Assembly (NCBI RefSeq): GCF_027451485.1
Contig: NZ_DAIDJE010000040.1
Coordinates: forward strand, 1 to 64,000
DNA length: 64,000 nucleotides
DNA from: Bradyrhizobium sp.
GTDB taxonomy: Bacteria > Pseudomonadota > Alphaproteobacteria > Rhizobiales > Xanthobacteraceae
Reading direction: 5' to 3'
Below, piece after piece: positions 60,319 through 64,000 of this stretch (position 1 is the first letter of the stretch; every line of letters starts with the position of its first letter). The notes beneath the pieces were generated by a model. That model saw nothing but the letters and a program-made list of their open reading frames with translations, ran no database searches and had not been told where the DNA came from. Position numbers and translations under genes: made by a program.

Positions 60319-61931
60319 CCCTTTACGATCGAACGGTAATCGAGCTGCCGGTGGAACCAGTAGGCGTAGCCGGAAACGTTCTTCTGGGTGGCGACGTTGA
60401 GGAATGGCTGAAACAGCGGAATCCGCGGCACGTCCATATAGGCCTTGGAAATGAAACCCTCGACATCCTTGGCATATTTCTCCTTGTCGCCGATCGCAGC
60501 CGCTGCCCGCGCGCCCTCGATCAGCACATCCATGTCGGTATTGACGTAGCTTGACGTGTTGAAGATCGCGTTTTGGCCGGAATAGCACCAGAAGAAGAAA
60601 TATTCGGGATAATCGAGCCAGCCTGAGAAGAAGTTGATCATCAGCGGCATGGTTTTCCTGGCCATCTCGCTGCGCCAGTTGGCGCCCGGCACCTTGTTTA
60701 TCGTGGTCCTGATTCCGATCTGTGCAAGACTTTCCTGCACCAGCACGGAGATCGGTTCGCAGATATCCCCGGCGCCGAGATCGTACGAGATGGTAGTGTC
60801 GATGCCTGAGGCGCCGCTCTCGGCCATCAGTGCCTTGGCCTTCTCGATGTCGCTGACGTATGCAGTCTTCGCAGGCCAGGCAATGTCGGCAACGCTGTTG
60901 GAGGGGCCGCCGAACAGGGGATTGGCGAGACCGAACATCGCCGCATCCATGATCTTCTGGTAGGGCAGCGCGTAGGCGATGGCCTGGCGAACCCTGAGAT
61001 TATCGAACGGCGGCTTCGTCACGTTCAAATCGACCGAATACATGCCGTTGCCGATCGGGTGGGAGAGGATGACGAGCTTGCCCTCCTTCTTCATCTCGGA
61101 GGTGTCCTTCGAGGACAGGTCGAAGGAAATGTCGGCATCGCCCCTCTCCATCAAGGCGCGGCGATTGCCTTGCGAGGGCACGGTGCGCCAGATCACCCGT
61201 TTTAACTGCGGCAGCTTGCCGCCAACCCAGCCGTCATGGCGCTCGAAGACGACCTCGACGCCCGGCTTCCAGCTCGTCACCTTGTAGGCGCCGCTGCCTG
61301 CTGTATTGCTCTTGGTGTAATCCATCGCCCACGGATCTTTATCCGTGGCTTTCTTTTTCAGGAGCTCGGAGTTGTAGACGCTCGGCACGATCACGGCGAG
61401 ATCGGGGATCGTCAGGCGATCCTTCTTCATGAAATCGATTCGGATAGTGCTGTCATCGACGACGACGAACTGCTCCTTGTCGACGAGAGAGCCAGCCTTC
61501 ATCTGCACGGTCGGAAAGCCGCCGACGGTGACGGCCCGATCCAGCGACCATTTGACATCCTTCGCGGTGACCGGCGCGCCGTCCTGGAATTTGGCGGTCT
61601 TCTTCAGCTTGAACGTCACAGACATGTCGCTGAGCTTCATGTCATCGGCGAGCTCCAGCTTGAACTTGTCGCGGTCGTAGGCCTGGCTGCCGTCCGGCAG
61701 CGTCCTGGTTTCATGGCTGATGAGCCGGTCGTAGCAATTCCAGGACACCTCATAGCCCGGCCGGTTGGTGCCGATGCCATGAATGTCGAGATTATTGGGA
61801 CCGCCTTCGGTCACCACGAGCAAGGTCTCCGATCGCGCATCGGCCCTCGCCGGTGACCAGATGGCGGGCGCCTGCACCGCGGCACCGACGGCCAGGCCGG
61901 ACACGGATTTTAGAAAATCGCGGCGCTTCAT
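60315..61931 (-). CDS. Peptide-type ABC transporter substrate-binding protein
   Basis: A 538-residue SBP_bac_5 protein with a twin-arginine leader (MKRRDFLKSVSGLAVGAAVQAPA, RR at residues 3-4). It has the conserved cluster region (VTFKLKKTAKFQDGAPVTAKDVKWSLDRAV) and the LNVTKPPFDNLRVRQAIAYAL motif. Start ATG 61931 has GGAG upstream; the earlier frame start at 61949 is rejected. Its stop codon TAG lies in the CTAG end of the repeat, so the natural C-terminus may have been slightly changed. It should bind the substrate of the AtzGEH-AtzF route. Confidence 0.92.
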   Translation of the reverse strand: MKRRDFLKSVSGLAVGAAVQAPAIWSPARADARSETLLVVTEGGPNNLDIHGIGTNRPGYEVSWNCYDRLISHETRTLPDGSQAYDRDKFKLELADDMKLSDMSVTFKLKKTAKFQDGAPVTAKDVKWSLDRAVTVGGFPTVQMKAGSLVDKEQFVVVDDSTIRIDFMKKDRLTIPDLAVIVPSVYNSELLKKKATDKDPWAMDYTKSNTAGSGAYKVTSWKPGVEVVFERHDGWVGGKLPQLKRVIWRTVPSQGNRRALMERGDADISFDLSSKDTSEMKKEGKLVILSHPIGNGMYSVDLNVTKPPFDNLRVRQAIAYALPYQKIMDAAMFGLANPLFGGPSNSVADIAWPAKTAYVSDIEKAKALMAESGASGIDTTISYDLGAGDICEPISVLVQESLAQIGIRTTINKVPGANWRSEMARKTMPLMINFFSGWLDYPEYFFFWCYSGQNAIFNTSSYVNTDMDVLIEGARAAAAIGDKEKYAKDVEGFISKAYMDVPRIPLFQPFLNVATQKNVSGYAYWFHRQLDYRSIVKG

Positions 61932-62391
61932 TGGATACTCCAAAGCCAAAGGACCAATTCCGCAGCTGGCTTCGCAAGGTTCGTGCCAAGGCTTGGCGGC
62001 TTGGTAAGCGACCGCTAAATCTTTGATTCGGCAGGAACATCATAAGACCGGGCGGGACGCGACTGCGGGCCGGCGCGCAGGCGCAAATTGCATGCAGCAG
62101 GATAGAACTGCCGAATAAATAGGCGGGGTAGCCGCTTCGCTTGTGCTCTCACCGGCGATGGCCGAGCCGGGAAAGACGCGCGCGATGACACGTCCGCGAT
62201 ATTTCCGCGAATGGCGGCTTGATAGGCGCCCACCGGAAATCCATTGAACCTTTTGGTCGCGCCGCAGACATCATTACTAACGGCGGTCAGGCTGGCCGCG
62301 CCGGCCGGCTGGTCTTGCGCCGCCGACGGGCGGATCGAACGAATACGCAAGGTCGACTGAATTGAACGGGATCGCCGACCAGCACGAAACC
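61932..62391. other. Divergent intergenic region, promoters only
   Basis: A 460-bp region between the transporter operon and the histidine kinase gene. A TGAACCTTTTGG block near 62247 resembles the -35 element seen before the ECF sigma gene, but no CATCCAA follows at 13 bases. Small overlapping frames on both strands are composition artefacts. No repeat was recognised. Confidence 0.4.
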
Positions 62392-64000
62392 ATGCCATCG
62401 CCGGCGAGCTTGGCGGTGCGGGGGCATTCGCGGCTGCTCGCCCTGATCCGCGCGGTGCCGATCCGCTGGCGTATCCTGTCGATCGCCGCGCTGAATTCTG
62501 CGGTCGTCGCCGTGCTGGTCGCACTGATCTGGAACGGCGCGCAGGTGCTGGGCGCGGCGTGGCACGACGTGCGGCAGGTGCGGGAATCCGACAAAGTGCT
62601 GATAACGCTCGAAACCGAAACCGGTCACCTGCAAAGTCTGATCCACCGCTACATCACCCAACCCAGTCCCGATACGATCGGAGAGATCTCGCGTTGGCAC
62701 GACCTCGTTCTCGGAACGCTGAAGACGCGGGCCGCAACGGACCCGATGCTGTCCGGCTCGGCGAACCGGCTACAACGTGTCACCGAGCGCTTTCTTGGCG
62801 GTTTCAGCAGATTGCGCACGGTCCAGGCGAAGATCACAAAAACCTACGAGGACGAAGTCCTCACGCCCGCCCGCGACATGGCCAGGCTTTATTCGATCAT
62901 CGAGGGTGCCACCAGTCACCGCGATGCGCCGATCTGGCCGCAGTTCGCTCAATCCCGAGAGGCCTTCACGGCGATGCTGGTCGCCGCCAATACCTATTAC
63001 CTCTCGCTGGCGACGGCATCGGCGGAAGAGGCGAGCCGCAATACCGAAACCATCCAGCGGACCATCCCCGTCATGATCGACCTGGCGGATAACGACCTGC
63101 AAAGGATGGCCTTGCAGCGCCTGAATGAGCGGACCAAGGCACTCAGCGAAGGCCTCGCCAGATTGTCGGCGCAGCTGACCAGCCGTACGGAATTGCTGCG
63201 CGATGCGATCGATGCCAACCAGGCCGAGGCTTCCACGACCATCGACGAACTGTCGGACAAGATGCGTCAGCGCGAGCAAAAAGCGCAGGAGACGTTCGAC
63301 CGGACGCTCGCCGAAATTTCCGGAAAAGTGCTGTCTGTCGCGGTGATCTTTCTGAGCATCATCATCACCGCGGGCGTCCTGATCGCGCTGTCGATCCGCC
63401 TGCCCTTGCAGCAGATCATGACGGCGATGCATGCTATCACTTCGGGCGATCTCCACCGCAACGTCCAAGGCACTGCTGCCCGCGACGAGGTCGGCGAAAT
63501 GGCGCGTGCCGTCGACGTGTTCCGCGAAAACGCCATCGCCAAGCGAAAGGCGGAGGACGAACTGCGCGCTTCAAAAGAGAGGGCGGAAAATGCGTTGTAC
63601 AAACTGAATACCGCCCAGCAAAACCTCGTCGACGCCGAACGCCTGGCGGCCCTCGGCGGCCTCGTCGCCGGCGTCGCCCACGAGGTAAACAATCCAATCG
63701 GCATCAGCCTGACGGTCGCATCAAGCCTTGCGCGCCGCACCGAGGCCTTCGAGGAGGCCTTGAGGAGCACGACCGGGCTGCGGCGCTCGCAGCTCGACGA
63801 ATTCGTCAAGACCTCGCGCGACGCCGCCCAGCAACTGGTCGGCAACCTGCATCGCGCCGGCGAGCTCATTCAGTCGTTCAAGCAGGTGGCGGTGGATCGT
63901 TCGCATGCCGAGCGTCGCGCCTTCAACCTGAGGGAGGCGACCGACCAGATCATCGCGAGCCTGCGGCCCGCGCTGAAGAAGGCGTCCATTACCCTGTCGG
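62392..64000 (+). CDS. Sensor histidine kinase, cut by the window edge
   Basis: An open frame from ATG 62392 runs past the right edge (536 codons so far). Membrane helices lie near residues 28-48 and 313-335, enclosing a mostly helical periplasmic domain of about 260 residues. A HAMP domain follows (GDLHRNV..RDEVGEMARAV), then a coiled-coil (KRKAEDELRASKERAEN) and the HisKA H-box LVAGVAHEVNNPIG with His430. The ATPase domain starts at the edge. The HEVNNPIG form is that of DctB/NtrB-like kinases. An alternative TTG start at 62362 has AAGG upstream. The partner regulator is out of view. Confidence 0.9.
   Translation, partial: MPSPASLAVRGHSRLLALIRAVPIRWRILSIAALNSAVVAVLVALIWNGAQVLGAAWHDVRQVRESDKVLITLETETGHLQSLIHRYITQPSPDTIGEISRWHDLVLGTLKTRAATDPMLSGSANRLQRVTERFLGGFSRLRTVQAKITKTYEDEVLTPARDMARLYSIIEGATSHRDAPIWPQFAQSREAFTAMLVAANTYYLSLATASAEEASRNTETIQRTIPVMIDLADNDLQRMALQRLNERTKALSEGLARLSAQLTSRTELLRDAIDANQAEASTTIDELSDKMRQREQKAQETFDRTLAEISGKVLSVAVIFLSIIITAGVLIALSIRLPLQQIMTAMHAITSGDLHRNVQGTAARDEVGEMARAVDVFRENAIAKRKAEDELRASKERAENALYKLNTAQQNLVDAERLAALGGLVAGVAHEVNNPIGISLTVASSLARRTEAFEEALRSTTGLRRSQLDEFVKTSRDAAQQLVGNLHRAGELIQSFKQVAVDRSHAERRAFNLREATDQIIASLRPALKKASITLS

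Noticed and set aside
62247..62278. A third ECF promoter (TGAACCTTTTGG)
   Set aside because: The -35-like block is present, but CATCCAA is absent at the required 13-base spacing.

Overview
The window is GC-rich and densely coded, and it reads as a chromosomal segment of an alphaproteobacterium of the order Rhizobiales, most likely Bradyrhizobiaceae (Bradyrhizobium or Rhodopseudomonas-like). The supporting evidence is gcrA with GANTC sites, a SAM-II riboswitch before metZ, the long alphaproteobacterial dCTP deaminase, opgC, the phoR-pstSCAB-phoU-phoB order, and many short intergenic palindromes. There is no phage, transposase, CRISPR array or rRNA operon. One tRNA gene (Gly, anticodon CCC) is present.

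Layout. 1-10 kb: a SCO1 copper chaperone, a secreted small protein, a flavoprotein dehydrogenase with a RidA protein, and an ECF sigma factor followed by a DUF4142/cupredoxin pair under a near-identical promoter. A DUF1223 remnant, tRNA-Gly, ogt, an AraC regulator and small stand-alone domains follow. 10-21 kb: housekeeping genes, namely dcd, SAM-II/metZ, an opgC operon with two SGNH-hydrolase-like proteins, apaG, argD-argF, hslO and gcrA. 21-28 kb: the complete phosphate regulon on the minus strand, with a Pho box before pstS. 28-34 kb: a UPF0104 membrane protein, a BON/OmpA protein overlapping a small membrane protein, a polysaccharide deacetylase and an SDR.

34-41 kb: a box-type aerobic benzoyl-CoA cluster (boxB, boxC, DUF309, alpha/beta hydrolase, benzoate-CoA ligase and divergent boxR). 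Paired TGCA-N6-TGCA boxes lie before boxC; boxA is not in the window. 41-51.5 kb: an IclR regulator divergent from a Rieske oxygenase, a glutamine-synthetase-like ligase, a complete branched-chain-type ABC transporter (livKHMGF) and an NDH-2. This looks like a catabolic module for an unidentified, possibly amino-bearing, compound. 51.5-62 kb: allophanate hydrolase (atzF) convergent with an operon of peptide-type ABC transporter, atzG, atzE, atzH and a GntR regulator, which should import a urea-like or ureide nitrogen compound and strip it to ammonia and CO2. The right edge cuts a sensor histidine kinase.

A theme across the window is several families of short palindromic repeats between genes, some bounded by CTAG. 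Some sit exactly on gene ends: one supplies the stop codon of a transporter gene, one abuts a start codon, one lies within a truncated gene, and one lies in the boxR leader.
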